DNA from: Pseudoduganella violaceinigra DSM 15887
GTDB taxonomy: Bacteria; Pseudomonadota; Gammaproteobacteria; Burkholderiales; Burkholderiaceae_D
Direction: 5' to 3'
DNA: 64,000 nt
NCBI RefSeq assembly: GCF_000425385.1
Contig: NZ_KE384356.1
Location: 551,873-615,872 of the forward strand
The notes beneath the pieces are model-generated. The model made no database searches. It saw only the letters and a list, made by a program, of their open reading frames with translations, and had not been told where the DNA came from. Below are positions 40,190 through 48,807 of the stretch, piece after piece. Numbering within the stretch: the stretch's first letter is position 1; each line of letters opens with the position of its first letter. The position numbers and the translations under genes were made by a program.

Positions 40190-40816
40190 TCAGGCGCCGG
40201 TTCCGGGGCGGTAGCTCAGGTAGCCCATCACCGCATCGGTGATGGAAGACTCGATGTCGGCCATCTCGAAGCGCGGTGCATCAATCACGGCCGCGTGCAC
40301 CATGGATTCCATGATGTGCAGTATCACCCAGGTGGCCAGATCGAGGTCGCGCGGCACGATCGCGTCGCGCCAGTCACCCAGCAGGGCGCGTACCCGCGTG
40401 AAGATGCCCTTGTCCGCTTCGTTTTCCGACTGCGGCACGTCGAAATACGGGAATTGCAGTTCCAGCATCTTGTGCAAGTCCGGCTCCAGCAAATGGGCGG
40501 CCAGCAGGGCCCGCACCATGGCGCCGATATGGCCGTCCAGTGTCGGCTCATAGGGCTTGGACAGGACCGATTCCACGGTTTGCTGCACCTGCTCGGCATG
40601 GCGCTGGTGCAGCGCCGCGATCAGCGCGTCCTTGTTCTGGAAGTACTGGTAGAGCGAGCCGACGCTGATGCCGGCCTTCTCGGCGATCAGGTTGGTGTTC
40701 GTGCCGGCATAGCCATGCTCGGCAAAAACGCGAGCCGTGGCTTCCAGGATGATCTCAACGGTGTTCTTGGAGCGTGCCTGGCGTGGGGCTTTGCGGGGGC
40801 GGGGTATGTCCAGCAT
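40190..40816 (-). CDS. TetR-family regulator, divergent from MFS transporter
   Basis: 208 residues. The N-terminal DNA-binding domain is VEIILEATARVFAEHGYAGTNTNLIAEKAGISVGSLYQYFQNKDALIAAL (about 20-68), and the C-terminal domain is a helical ligand pocket. It is divergently transcribed from the MFS gene at 40929, a usual regulator-efflux pairing. It may also influence the long cluster downstream. Confidence 0.92.
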   Translation of the reverse strand: MLDIPRPRKAPRQARSKNTVEIILEATARVFAEHGYAGTNTNLIAEKAGISVGSLYQYFQNKDALIAALHQRHAEQVQQTVESVLSKPYEPTLDGHIGAMVRALLAAHLLEPDLHKMLELQFPYFDVPQSENEADKGIFTRVRALLGDWRDAIVPRDLDLATWVILHIMESMVHAAVIDAPRFEMADIESSITDAVMGYLSYRPGTGA

Positions 40817-40928
40817 GCAAGTTTCCTAATGCGAGTTTTCGAGGGGTGTTGTTGATTTTAAAATTTTGTCTGTTTGTGAGCAATTGCTCGCCTTCGCTAA
40901 ATCTATTGTGAACTTTGAAAGATTCTAC

Positions 40929-42140
40929 ATGAGCCCGCCTAAAGACTTTGCTACACCCACTGCTGCAGCCGCCCCCCAGGCGGTCAATGTGGTGCCCAAG
41001 ATTTTCCCTATCGTGCTGGCGGTGTTTGCTAGTTTCATGGCGATCGGCATCGCCCTGCCGGTGCTGCCGCTGCACGTGCATGGCCACCTCGGCCTGAGCA
41101 CCTTCATGGTCGGCGTGGTGGCCGGCGCCCAGTTCGTGGCCGCCCTGCTGACCCGCGCCTGGGCCGGCGGCCTGTGCGATACCCGCGGTTCCAAGCTGGC
41201 CGTGATGAGCGGTTTCGTCCTGGCCTTCGCGGCCTCCATGGTCTACATGGCGTCCCTGACCGTGGCCAGCCAGCCGGCGACGTCGGTGGCCGTGCTGATC
41301 GCCGGCCGCGTCCTGCTCGGCTGCGCCGAGAGCCTGATCGTGACCGGCGCCCTGAGCTGGGGCGTCGGCCTGGTCGGCCCGCAGAACGCCGGCAAGGTCA
41401 TGGCCTGGGTCGGCATCGCCATGTATGGCGCCTACGCCGCCGGCGCACCGGCCGGAATGGCGGTCTACCACCAGTACGGCTTCCAGGGTATCGCGGCCGC
41501 TGGCATGCTGGCGCCTGCCCTGGCCCTGCTGCTGCTGGCGAATATCCAAGGCCTGCCGGCCGCCACCATGCGCCGCATCCCGTTCTACAAGGTGCTGGGC
41601 GCGGTCTGGATGCCGGGCCTGGGCCTGGCGTTCTCCAGCGTCGGCTTCGGCGTGATCACCGCCTTCATCTCGCTGCTGTTCGCGGCCAAGGAATGGGGCA
41701 GCCCATCGCTCGCCTTCACCGCCTTCGGCGCGGCCTTCATCGGCGCCCGCCTGCTGTTCGGCCACCTGCCCGACAAGATCGGCGGCGCCCGCGTCGCCCT
41801 GGTGTGCGTACTGATCGAAGCCCTCGGCCAGCTGTGCATCTGGCAAGCCTCGGCCCCGGCGCTGGTGTATGTCGGCGCCGCCCTGACCGGTTTCGGCTAC
41901 TCGCTGGCCTTCCCTGGCTTCGGTGTGGAAGCTGTCAAGCGCACCCCGCCGCAAAGCCGCGGCGCGGCGATGGGCGCCTACGTCGCCTTCCTGGACATCT
42001 CGCTCGGCCTGACCGGTCCGCTGGCCGGCGCCCTGGCAGGCGAGCACGGCGTCGGTTCGGTCTATCTGGCCGGCTGCGCGGCGGTGTCCTGCGCCCTGGT
42101 GATTGCCATCCGCCTGCTGCAACCGCCCCGTGCGGCCTGA
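40929..42140 (+). CDS. MFS transporter, YhhS/YfcJ-like
   Basis: 403 residues with 12 hydrophobic segments, start at MSPPKDFA (AAAG upstream; the frame is open to 40866 without a better start). The blocks FMAIGIALPVLPLHVHGHLG, RAWAGGLCDTRGSKLA and GRVLLGCAESLIVTGALSWGVGLVGPQNAGKVMAW match the YhhS/YfcJ drug-H+ antiporter-like group. Probably exports an aromatic or other toxic compound under TetR control. Confidence 0.88.
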   Translation: MSPPKDFATPTAAAAPQAVNVVPKIFPIVLAVFASFMAIGIALPVLPLHVHGHLGLSTFMVGVVAGAQFVAALLTRAWAGGLCDTRGSKLAVMSGFVLAFAASMVYMASLTVASQPATSVAVLIAGRVLLGCAESLIVTGALSWGVGLVGPQNAGKVMAWVGIAMYGAYAAGAPAGMAVYHQYGFQGIAAAGMLAPALALLLLANIQGLPAATMRRIPFYKVLGAVWMPGLGLAFSSVGFGVITAFISLLFAAKEWGSPSLAFTAFGAAFIGARLLFGHLPDKIGGARVALVCVLIEALGQLCIWQASAPALVYVGAALTGFGYSLAFPGFGVEAVKRTPPQSRGAAMGAYVAFLDISLGLTGPLAGALAGEHGVGSVYLAGCAAVSCALVIAIRLLQPPRAA

Positions 42141-42164
42141 GCAGGTTATTTAGAAGTAAAACAT

Positions 42165-42193
42165 TAACTAAATTGCATTGCACAAGTTATAAT
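42165..42193 (+). promoter_or_regulatory. Probable sigma-70 promoter of the aromatic cluster
   Basis: TTAACT (42165-42170), 17-nt spacer, perfect TATAAT (42188-42193), in an AT-rich 100-nt gap before the hydroxylase gene. Confidence 0.6.
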
Positions 42194-42244
42194 TTTGTTG
42201 GTGAATGAGAAGCATTTACTGCAAATCCACAAGGGGATATTGGA

Positions 42245-43816
42245 ATGAAAATCGATTTTAAAGACATGCCAACCGGCGGCGGCCGCGCTGCCGACAACGC
42301 GATGTACACCGGCGCCGAATACCTGGCCAGCCTGAACGATGGCCGCGAAGTATGGTTGAACGGCGAGCGCGTGGAAAACGTGGCCGAGCACCCGGCCTTC
42401 CGCAATTCGGTGCGCATGATCGCGCGCTTCTACGATTCGCTGCACGATCCGGCCAAGCGCGACATCCTGACCACCGAGATCGATAACGGCAGCGGCCTGC
42501 GTTGCCACCGCTTCTTCCAGGCCCCGCGTACGCCGGAAGAGCAGATCAAGGCGCGTGATGCGATCGCCGAAAGCGCCCGCATTTCCTACGGCTGGATGGG
42601 CCGCACCCCGGACTTCAAGGCGGCCTGGATCGGCACCTTCGGCGCCAACCGCGACCTGTATGGCGAATACAAGGACAACGCCGTGCGCTGGTACGACTTC
42701 GCCCGCGAACGCCTGCCTTACATCAACCACGCCGTGGTCAACCCGCCGGTCGACCGCCACCTGGACCCGAACGAGTCGAACGTCTTCATCCGCGTCGACG
42801 AGGAAACCGCGGACGGCCTGATCATCAGCGGCGCCAAGGTGGTCGCCACCGGCGCCGCCCTGACCCACTTCACCTTCGTGGCGCACTACAACGTGATGTA
42901 CTCGGACAAGAAGTACTCGCCGGTCTTCATGGTGGCGACCAACGCGCCGGGCGTGAAGCTGATCTGCCGCAAGTCCTATGAACTGGCCGCCGCCACCACC
43001 GGCTCGCCGTACGACCACCCGCTGTCGAGCCGCATGGACGAAAACGATTCCATCCTGGTGCTGGACCGCGTCTTCATCCCATGGAAAGACGTGTTCATGT
43101 ACGGCGTGGAAATGTCGAACAAGTTCATCGAACACTCGGGCTTCTTCGGCCGCACCCTGATGCACGGCTGCACCCGCCTGGCGGTCAAGTTCGAATTCAT
43201 CTGCGGCCTGTTCCTGAAAGCCACGGAAATGGCCGGCACCAAGGGCTTCCAGGGCGTGCAGGGCGCGCTGGGCGAAGCGATCGCGCTGCGCCATATGCTG
43301 TGGGGCCTGTCCGATTCGATGGCCTGGAAGGCCGAGCCATGGGTCGAAGACTTCGTGCTGCCGAACCTGGAGTCCGCCCTGGCCTACCGCGCCAGCGCCG
43401 GCGACGCGTACAGCCGCGTGATCAACCTGATCCGCAAGAACGTGGCCAGCTCGCTGATCTACCTGCCGTCGCACGCCAACGACTTCCTGCAGCCGGAGCT
43501 GCGTCCTTACCTGGACCGCTATGTGCGCGGCGCCGACGGCGTCGATGCGGAAGAGCGCGTCAAGCTGATGAAGCTGCTGTGGGACGCGATCGGTTCCGAG
43601 TTCGGTTCGCGCCACGAGCTGTATGAGCTGAACTACTCGGGCAGCTACGAGAAGAGCCGCCTCGACACCCTGGCCGTGGCCAACGGCACCGGCCTGGTGG
43701 GCGATATGAAGGGCTTCGTCGAGCGCTGCATGGCCGAGTACGACTTGAACGGCTGGGTGGCGCCCGACCTGAAGGCCGCGTCGGCGCCGGCCGCCACCGT
43801 CCCGGCAGGGGCGTAA
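42245..43816 (+). CDS. HpaB-type FADH2-dependent aromatic hydroxylase
   Basis: 523 residues, the size of 4-hydroxyphenylacetate 3-monooxygenase oxygenase components. Family blocks are EYLASLNDGREVWLNGERV at the N-terminus, the FAD-site block DGLIISGAKVVATGAALTHF near residue 195, and DRVFIPWKDVFMYG near 275. These enzymes hydroxylate phenols ortho to the OH using FADH2 from a separate reductase. No HpaC-type reductase lies next to it; the reductase at 48020 is a candidate supplier. First gene of the 42-53 kb run. Confidence 0.92.
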   Translation: MKIDFKDMPTGGGRAADNAMYTGAEYLASLNDGREVWLNGERVENVAEHPAFRNSVRMIARFYDSLHDPAKRDILTTEIDNGSGLRCHRFFQAPRTPEEQIKARDAIAESARISYGWMGRTPDFKAAWIGTFGANRDLYGEYKDNAVRWYDFARERLPYINHAVVNPPVDRHLDPNESNVFIRVDEETADGLIISGAKVVATGAALTHFTFVAHYNVMYSDKKYSPVFMVATNAPGVKLICRKSYELAAATTGSPYDHPLSSRMDENDSILVLDRVFIPWKDVFMYGVEMSNKFIEHSGFFGRTLMHGCTRLAVKFEFICGLFLKATEMAGTKGFQGVQGALGEAIALRHMLWGLSDSMAWKAEPWVEDFVLPNLESALAYRASAGDAYSRVINLIRKNVASSLIYLPSHANDFLQPELRPYLDRYVRGADGVDAEERVKLMKLLWDAIGSEFGSRHELYELNYSGSYEKSRLDTLAVANGTGLVGDMKGFVERCMAEYDLNGWVAPDLKAASAPAATVPAGA

Positions 43817-43820
43817 GGCC

Positions 43821-44579
43821 ATGGCGCACGTCATGACGGCATCCGCCAGCTCCCAGGTGGCGGTGGTCACCGGCGCCGCCAGCGGCATCGGCGCCGCCGC
43901 GGCCAGGCTGCTGGCGCAGCAAGGCTACGCCGTAGCCTGCCTGGACCGCGATGGCGCGCGCCTGGCGACGCTGCTCAAGGAACTGGGCCCCGGCCACACG
44001 GGCTTCACCCTGGACCTGTGCGACGAGGCCGAGGTGAAGCGTACTTTCGGCCAGGTCATCGAGTGGCGCGGCCGCATCGATGCACTGGCCACTTGCGCAG
44101 GGGTGGTCGACACCACGCCGCTGATGGAGCTCTCGGCGCAGCGCTTCATGGAGATGGCCAGCATCAATATGCTGGGCACCTTCCTGCCGATCCGCGAAGC
44201 GGCGGCGCGCATGGCGGCCGGGGCGCGCATCTGCACCGTCTCCAGCGTGGCCGGCCTGCGCGGCGGCGGCCTGGCCGGCACCGTGGCCTATGCCGCCAGC
44301 AAGGGCGGCGTGGTGGCGATGAGCAAGACCCTGGCACGCGAGCTGGGGCCGCGCGGCATCACCGTCAACTGCGTGGCGCCGGCGGTGATCCGCACGCCCA
44401 TGCTGGACGCCACCACGGCGGCACCGGGCCACATCGAGCGCCTGCACGGCCTGACCGCACTGCGCCGCGAAGGCACGGCGGAAGAAGCTGCGGCGGCCAT
44501 CGTCTGGTACCTGTCGCCGCAGGCTTCCTTCGTCAGCGGTACCACCATGGCGGTCGACGGCGGCCTGTCGATGGCTTAG
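43821..44579 (+). CDS. Short-chain dehydrogenase/reductase
   Basis: 252 residues. The cofactor motif TGAASGIGAAAA lies at about 14-25, the catalytic Ser in CTVSSVAG, and Tyr/Lys in AYAASKG (YxxxK). It ends SGTTMAVDGGLSMA, typical of classical SDRs. NAD(P)-dependent oxidation of a hydroxyl or reduction of a carbonyl is expected. It is 4 nt after the hydroxylase gene, so translationally coupled. Confidence 0.92.
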   Translation: MAHVMTASASSQVAVVTGAASGIGAAAARLLAQQGYAVACLDRDGARLATLLKELGPGHTGFTLDLCDEAEVKRTFGQVIEWRGRIDALATCAGVVDTTPLMELSAQRFMEMASINMLGTFLPIREAAARMAAGARICTVSSVAGLRGGGLAGTVAYAASKGGVVAMSKTLARELGPRGITVNCVAPAVIRTPMLDATTAAPGHIERLHGLTALRREGTAEEAAAAIVWYLSPQASFVSGTTMAVDGGLSMA

Positions 44580-44604
44580 AACATTACAAGGAAAAGAAAA
44601 GCAC

Positions 44605-45528
44605 ATGGCAATTTCAACCGACAATCCCCTCTCCCTGCTGCGTTCGTGGCTCTTCGTGCCGGGAATGGAAATGTCCGTTCTACGCGATGCGCCGGCCTCC
44701 GGCGCCGATGTCATCGTGCAGGAACTGGAGGACTTCACCCCGCCGCAGCGGCGCGCCGAAGCGCGTGCGCTGGCGGCCAAGGCGTATGCCGAATGGCGGG
44801 CGCGCGGCGTGGTGCCCGCAGTACGTATCAACCCGCTCGAGAGCTGCGGCCTGGCCGACCTGGCGGGCGTGATGCCGGGCCGGCCCGACATCGTCATGAT
44901 GTCCAAGGTCGAAAGCGTGGAACAGGTCGAGGCCCTCGACCGCGAAATCAGCCGCTTCGAAGCGGAACTGGGCATCGCGCCGGGCGCCACCTTGATCGTG
45001 CCGAACATCGAGACCGCGCTGGGCATCGTGCGCGCCATCCAGATCGCCGCGGCCAGCCCGCGCATCAAGGCCATGCTGGTGGCGACCGAGGATACGGTGG
45101 CCGACCTGGGCGCCGACCGCAGCCGCAACGGCGCCGAACTGCACTACCCGCGCTCGCGCTTCCTGCTCGAATGCGCGGCGGCCGGGGTGCTGGCGATCGA
45201 CTGCCCCTACACCTATTCCGACGCGCTGGGCGCCGAAGCCGATATGCGCGCCGGCCACGGCATTGGCTACAAGGCCAAGGCGGTGGTCAACTCTAGCCAT
45301 GTAGCGGTGGCCAACCGCTGGCTGACGCCGACCAGCGAGCAGGCCGGGCTGGCGCAGCGCCAGGTGGCCGCCTTCGAAGCGGCGCGCCGGCAAGGGCTGA
45401 TGCGCGCCGAAGTCGACGGCCTGGTGGTGGAAGTCCCGAGCTACCTGGCCGCACAGCGCCTGCTGCTGCGCCATTCCCAGTTGAGCGCACGGCAGGCATC
45501 ACGACCGCCCGAGCGCACTTACCGCTGA
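44605..45528 (+). CDS. HpcH/HpaI aldolase / citrate lyase beta-like CoA lyase
   Basis: 307 residues. The CitE-like fold is shown by RSWLFVPGMEMSVL, VIVQELEDFTPP (metal-binding acid), AVRINPLES and IVPNIETALGIV. Members cleave or form C-C bonds of acyl-CoA esters (malyl-CoA, citramalyl-CoA). The usual LDLEDAV motif is altered to VQELEDFT. In this cluster it may split a side-chain hydroxyacyl-CoA. Confidence 0.88.
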   Translation: MAISTDNPLSLLRSWLFVPGMEMSVLRDAPASGADVIVQELEDFTPPQRRAEARALAAKAYAEWRARGVVPAVRINPLESCGLADLAGVMPGRPDIVMMSKVESVEQVEALDREISRFEAELGIAPGATLIVPNIETALGIVRAIQIAAASPRIKAMLVATEDTVADLGADRSRNGAELHYPRSRFLLECAAAGVLAIDCPYTYSDALGAEADMRAGHGIGYKAKAVVNSSHVAVANRWLTPTSEQAGLAQRQVAAFEAARRQGLMRAEVDGLVVEVPSYLAAQRLLLRHSQLSARQASRPPERTYR

Positions 45529-45543
45529 CAACGCGAGAGAACC

Positions 45544-46200
45544 ATGTCCATCACCATCGTCATCGTCGAAGATTGTCCACGCTTGCGCGACGCGCAAAAG
45601 CTGGTCCTGGAAAGCCAACCGCGCCTGCAAGTGCTGGCCGAACTTGACAACAGCAGCGCCGCGCTGGACTGGCTGCAGCACTCCGCGCCCGACATCCTGG
45701 TGGTCGACATGGACCTGGCCGACGGCCGCGCCATCGCCGTCGTCGAAGACTGCGCGGCGCGCCATCCGCGCTGCGGCATCCTGACCCTGTCGCGCATGTG
45801 CGACGACGCCGTCGTGCACCGCTGCATCGATGCCGGCGCCGCCGGCTACCTGTGCGGACCGAACGCGGTGGCCAGCCTGCCGGGCGCCGTGCTCGACCTG
45901 CATGCCGGCGGCTCGCCCATCAGTCCGGACATCGCGCGCATGATCCTCGAGCGCGCACGCGGCGACCGTCCGTCGCCGGCCAAGCCCTGCGCGGCGCAGG
46001 CCAGCGTGCTGACGGCGCGCGAAACCACCGTGCTGGAACTGGTGGCGCAAGGCAGCAGCGACAAGGAAGTAGCGAAGAAGCTGGCGATTTCCTTCCGCAC
46101 CGTGCAAACGCATTTGAAGAATATTTCGGGCAAGCTGTTCGCCAACTCGCGCACTGAAGCCGTGTACCAGGCGCGCCTGCAAGGCTTGCTCTCCACCTGA
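45544..46200 (+). CDS. LuxR/NarL-type response regulator with atypical receiver
   Basis: 218 residues. The receiver domain (1-115) has the acidic pair E9/D10 and phosphoacceptor D55 in LVVDMDLAD. The conserved Lys expected in GYLLK is missing: GYLCGP has Gly at about 105. The C-terminal GerE helix-turn-helix reads LTARETTVLELVAQGSSDKEVAKKL (about 152-205). No histidine kinase gene is nearby. It sits inside the aromatic operon, so it may regulate it without standard phosphorylation. Confidence 0.88.
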   Translation: MSITIVIVEDCPRLRDAQKLVLESQPRLQVLAELDNSSAALDWLQHSAPDILVVDMDLADGRAIAVVEDCAARHPRCGILTLSRMCDDAVVHRCIDAGAAGYLCGPNAVASLPGAVLDLHAGGSPISPDIARMILERARGDRPSPAKPCAAQASVLTARETTVLELVAQGSSDKEVAKKLAISFRTVQTHLKNISGKLFANSRTEAVYQARLQGLLST

Positions 46201-46218
46201 CATCCGCTCACCCAGTTT

Positions 46219-46260
46219 GCCGGCACCTCTACCTCTTGGGTAGGGTGCCGGTTTTTTTTT
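46219..46260 (+). terminator. Terminator after the response regulator gene
   Basis: CCGGCACC...CTACC, loop TCTTG, GGTAG...GGTGCCGG with nine T after it. It splits the 42-53 kb run into two transcription units: 42245-46200 and 46393-53326. Confidence 0.9.
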
Positions 46261-46392
46261 CGCAGACCCGCCCAAATCCGCGCCCGCGCACATACCTAAT
46301 TTTACGTATTTATCTACTCTAATTAGCAACAATAAAATGGCTGCCATGCTTTCACCGAAAGCGTTCATCAATCGAAAAATCTGGAGCCAAGC

Positions 46393-46806
46393 ATGAAGAA
46401 GGACGGTTTTCAAACCACCATCGAAGTAAAGTACCGCGACACCGATTCCATGGGTCACGTCAGCAGCCCGGTCTACTACGACTACCTGCAACACGCTTAC
46501 CTGGGCTATATGTTCGACGTGCTGCAAATCCCGAAAACTGAAAAGCTGCCGCACATCATGGTCAAGACGTCCTGCGAATACACGCAGCCGGCCATGTACG
46601 GCGACATGCTGACCGTGAACAGCCGCGTGACCCGTTTCGGCAGCAAGAGCTTCGACATGGAGCACATCATGCGCCGCAACGACGAAGCGCAGACCATCGT
46701 CGCCAAAGGCGCCTCGACCCACGTGATGTTCGACTACGCCAGCAACAGCACCACCGTGGTGCCGGAGCAGTTCAAGCAACAGGTCGCCGCCTACCAGGGC
46801 GAATAA
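46393..46806 (+). CDS. Acyl-CoA thioesterase, 4HBT/YbgC family
   Basis: 137 residues, hot-dog fold. The catalytic block YRDTDSMGHVSSPVYYDYLQHAY has the Asp of the YxDTDxxGH motif near residue 17, with SS in place of the usual NN. It hydrolyses aryl- or acyl-CoA thioesters. It opens the second transcription unit of the aromatic cluster, after an AT-rich 130-nt leader. Confidence 0.88.
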   Translation: MKKDGFQTTIEVKYRDTDSMGHVSSPVYYDYLQHAYLGYMFDVLQIPKTEKLPHIMVKTSCEYTQPAMYGDMLTVNSRVTRFGSKSFDMEHIMRRNDEAQTIVAKGASTHVMFDYASNSTTVVPEQFKQQVAAYQGE

Positions 46807-46876
46807 GCACGAGCGCAGCAAGCCGCCGGCCAGGCGCCGGCGGAGCATTCCACAATCAACCACCCAGGTACTCATC

Positions 46877-48004
46877 ATGATGTTGCAATGGACTCAGGAA
46901 CAGCTCGCCCTGCGCGAGCGCTACGCGGCGCTGGGCGCCCAACTCGCGGCGCGCACCGGCCAGCCGGAAGGCTTCGACCGCGACGGCTGGCGCCAGCTTG
47001 GCGACGCCGGACTGTGGCGCCTGATCGTGCCGGCCAATTTCGGCGGCGCCGGCACTGACTGGTGGGCTTTCACCGCCGCGCTGGAAGGCCTGGCCAGCAG
47101 CATCCGCACCCCGGAACTGCTGCTGTCGGTCATCGCGCAAGCGGGCCTGGTGCGCGCCCTGGTGCATTACGGCAGCCCGGCGCAGCAGGACAAATACTTC
47201 GCCGCCATCCTGCGCGGCGACCTGTCGTCGACCGGCATCGCCGAGCCGGGCACCGGCACCGATGTGCGCAGCATTGAAACGCGCCTGACGCCGGAAGGCG
47301 ACAACTATGTGCTGAACGGCGGAAAATACAATATCGCCCATGCGCCCGTGGTCGACTTCATGATGATCGTGTCGCGCGCCAACGACGAAGGCGCGATCTC
47401 GCTGGTGTTGCTGGACAAGGACGCGCCCGGCCTGCGCATCGGCAAGGCGGACGACAAACTGGGCAACCGCAACCTGCCGACCGGCGCCCTGCATTTCGAC
47501 AACGTGCCGGTTGCGGCATCGCAGATCCTGGGTAAGCCGGGCAAGGGCCTGCAGCAGCTGATCGACATCATTTCGCTGGGCCGCCTGTACTACGGCCTGG
47601 TGGCATCCCACCTGGTGACGCCTTTCCTGGCCGACGCCATGGCGTACGCCAAGCAGCGCATCAGCTTCAAGGACACCATCGCCGAGCACCAGTATGTGCA
47701 GCGCCGCCTGACCGATTTGAAGATCGGCGCGGAACGCGGCCGCTGGCTGGCTTACGGCGCGCTGACCCAGCTGATGGCGGGCGACCGCGAAGCGCTGCTG
47801 ACCTGCTCGGCTGCCAAGCTGGTCGGCGCCGAAGACTTGATCAACGGCGCCATCAGCCTGGTCAAGCTGTACGGCAGCCTCGGCTACCACAACAACGATA
47901 TTTCCACGCTGGCCCGCAATGCACTGGGCTTTGCCAGCGTCGGCGGTACCGAAGAGATGCATCGAAAGAACATCTACAACCAGCTTGTCAGGCTGAGCAA
48001 GTAA
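46877..48004 (+). CDS. Acyl-CoA dehydrogenase family flavoprotein
   Basis: 375 residues. The three ACAD domains are visible: N-terminal helices, a middle strand region with GIAEPGTGTDVRSIETR and GGKYNIAHAPVVD, and a C-terminal helical bundle ending GGTEEMHRKNI. Most members oxidise acyl-CoA to enoyl-CoA; some relatives (for example IacA) hydroxylate aromatics. It fits either a dehydrogenation step or monooxygenation in this cluster. Confidence 0.9.
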   Translation: MMLQWTQEQLALRERYAALGAQLAARTGQPEGFDRDGWRQLGDAGLWRLIVPANFGGAGTDWWAFTAALEGLASSIRTPELLLSVIAQAGLVRALVHYGSPAQQDKYFAAILRGDLSSTGIAEPGTGTDVRSIETRLTPEGDNYVLNGGKYNIAHAPVVDFMMIVSRANDEGAISLVLLDKDAPGLRIGKADDKLGNRNLPTGALHFDNVPVAASQILGKPGKGLQQLIDIISLGRLYYGLVASHLVTPFLADAMAYAKQRISFKDTIAEHQYVQRRLTDLKIGAERGRWLAYGALTQLMAGDREALLTCSAAKLVGAEDLINGAISLVKLYGSLGYHNNDISTLARNALGFASVGGTEEMHRKNIYNQLVRLSK

Positions 48005-48019
48005 GTTGCGGCGGTTCCC

Positions 48020-48772
48020 ATGCGTACCTCCACACGGTTGTTCTTTCCGCTGCGCGTACGCGGCATGGCGCCAGAAGCCGGCGCCACTGTCGTCACCTTC
48101 GACGTGCCCGACCGGCTGCGAAGCGCCTTCCGCTATCAATCCGGCCAATACCTGACGCTGCGCGCCAGCGTCGATGGCGAGGAAGTCGAGCGCCACTACG
48201 CCATCTGTTCCGCGCCGCACGAAGCGCCGCTGCAGGTGGCCATCAAGCATGGCCAGGGGGCGATGGCGTCCTGGATCCAGCACGAACTGGCGCCCGGCCG
48301 CGAATTGCCGGTGGCGCCGCCGGCCGGCGGCTTTACCGTCCCGGCCGAGCCGGCGCGCAGCCGGCATTACCTCGGCATGTGTATCGGCAGCGGCGTCAGT
48401 ACCCTGTATTCGCTGCTGAAACACCTGCTGCACCACGAACCGCACAGCCGCTTCACGCTGGTGATCGGTGAGCAGGACCACGCTTCCACCCTGTTCCTGC
48501 CCGCCATCGAAGAATTGCGCCGCCGGCTCGGCGAGCGCCTGCGCTGTGTGCTCGTGTTCAGTTCCTGGACGCCCGGCGCACCGGCCGGCATCCCGGTCTA
48601 CAACGGCCGCCTGGACCAGGACACTGTACAGCGCATCTGCGCCTACGACGTCGACCTCGATAGCGTCGACCTGGCGCTGGTGGTGGGGTCACCGTCCATG
48701 ATGGACGAACTATCGGGCCTGCTGCAACAAGCCGGCCTGCCACGCCAGCGTATCCGCACTGCCGGCGACTGA
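48020..48772 (+). CDS. Flavin/NAD(P) reductase, ferredoxin domain missing
   Basis: 250 residues. The FAD-binding barrel has the RxYS-like RHYAICSAP near residue 57 and the NAD-binding domain has GMCIGSGVSTLYSLLKHLL near 120. It resembles the reductase part of PaaE-type proteins but stops before the 2Fe-2S ferredoxin domain, with a clean natural end (QRIRTAGD). It may donate electrons to the HpaB-type hydroxylase or to the oxidoreductase downstream. Confidence 0.85.
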   Translation: MRTSTRLFFPLRVRGMAPEAGATVVTFDVPDRLRSAFRYQSGQYLTLRASVDGEEVERHYAICSAPHEAPLQVAIKHGQGAMASWIQHELAPGRELPVAPPAGGFTVPAEPARSRHYLGMCIGSGVSTLYSLLKHLLHHEPHSRFTLVIGEQDHASTLFLPAIEELRRRLGERLRCVLVFSSWTPGAPAGIPVYNGRLDQDTVQRICAYDVDLDSVDLALVVGSPSMMDELSGLLQQAGLPRQRIRTAGD

Positions 48773-48807
48773 TCGCCGAGTATCCCCCGCTACCACCTGG
48801 AGAACAC

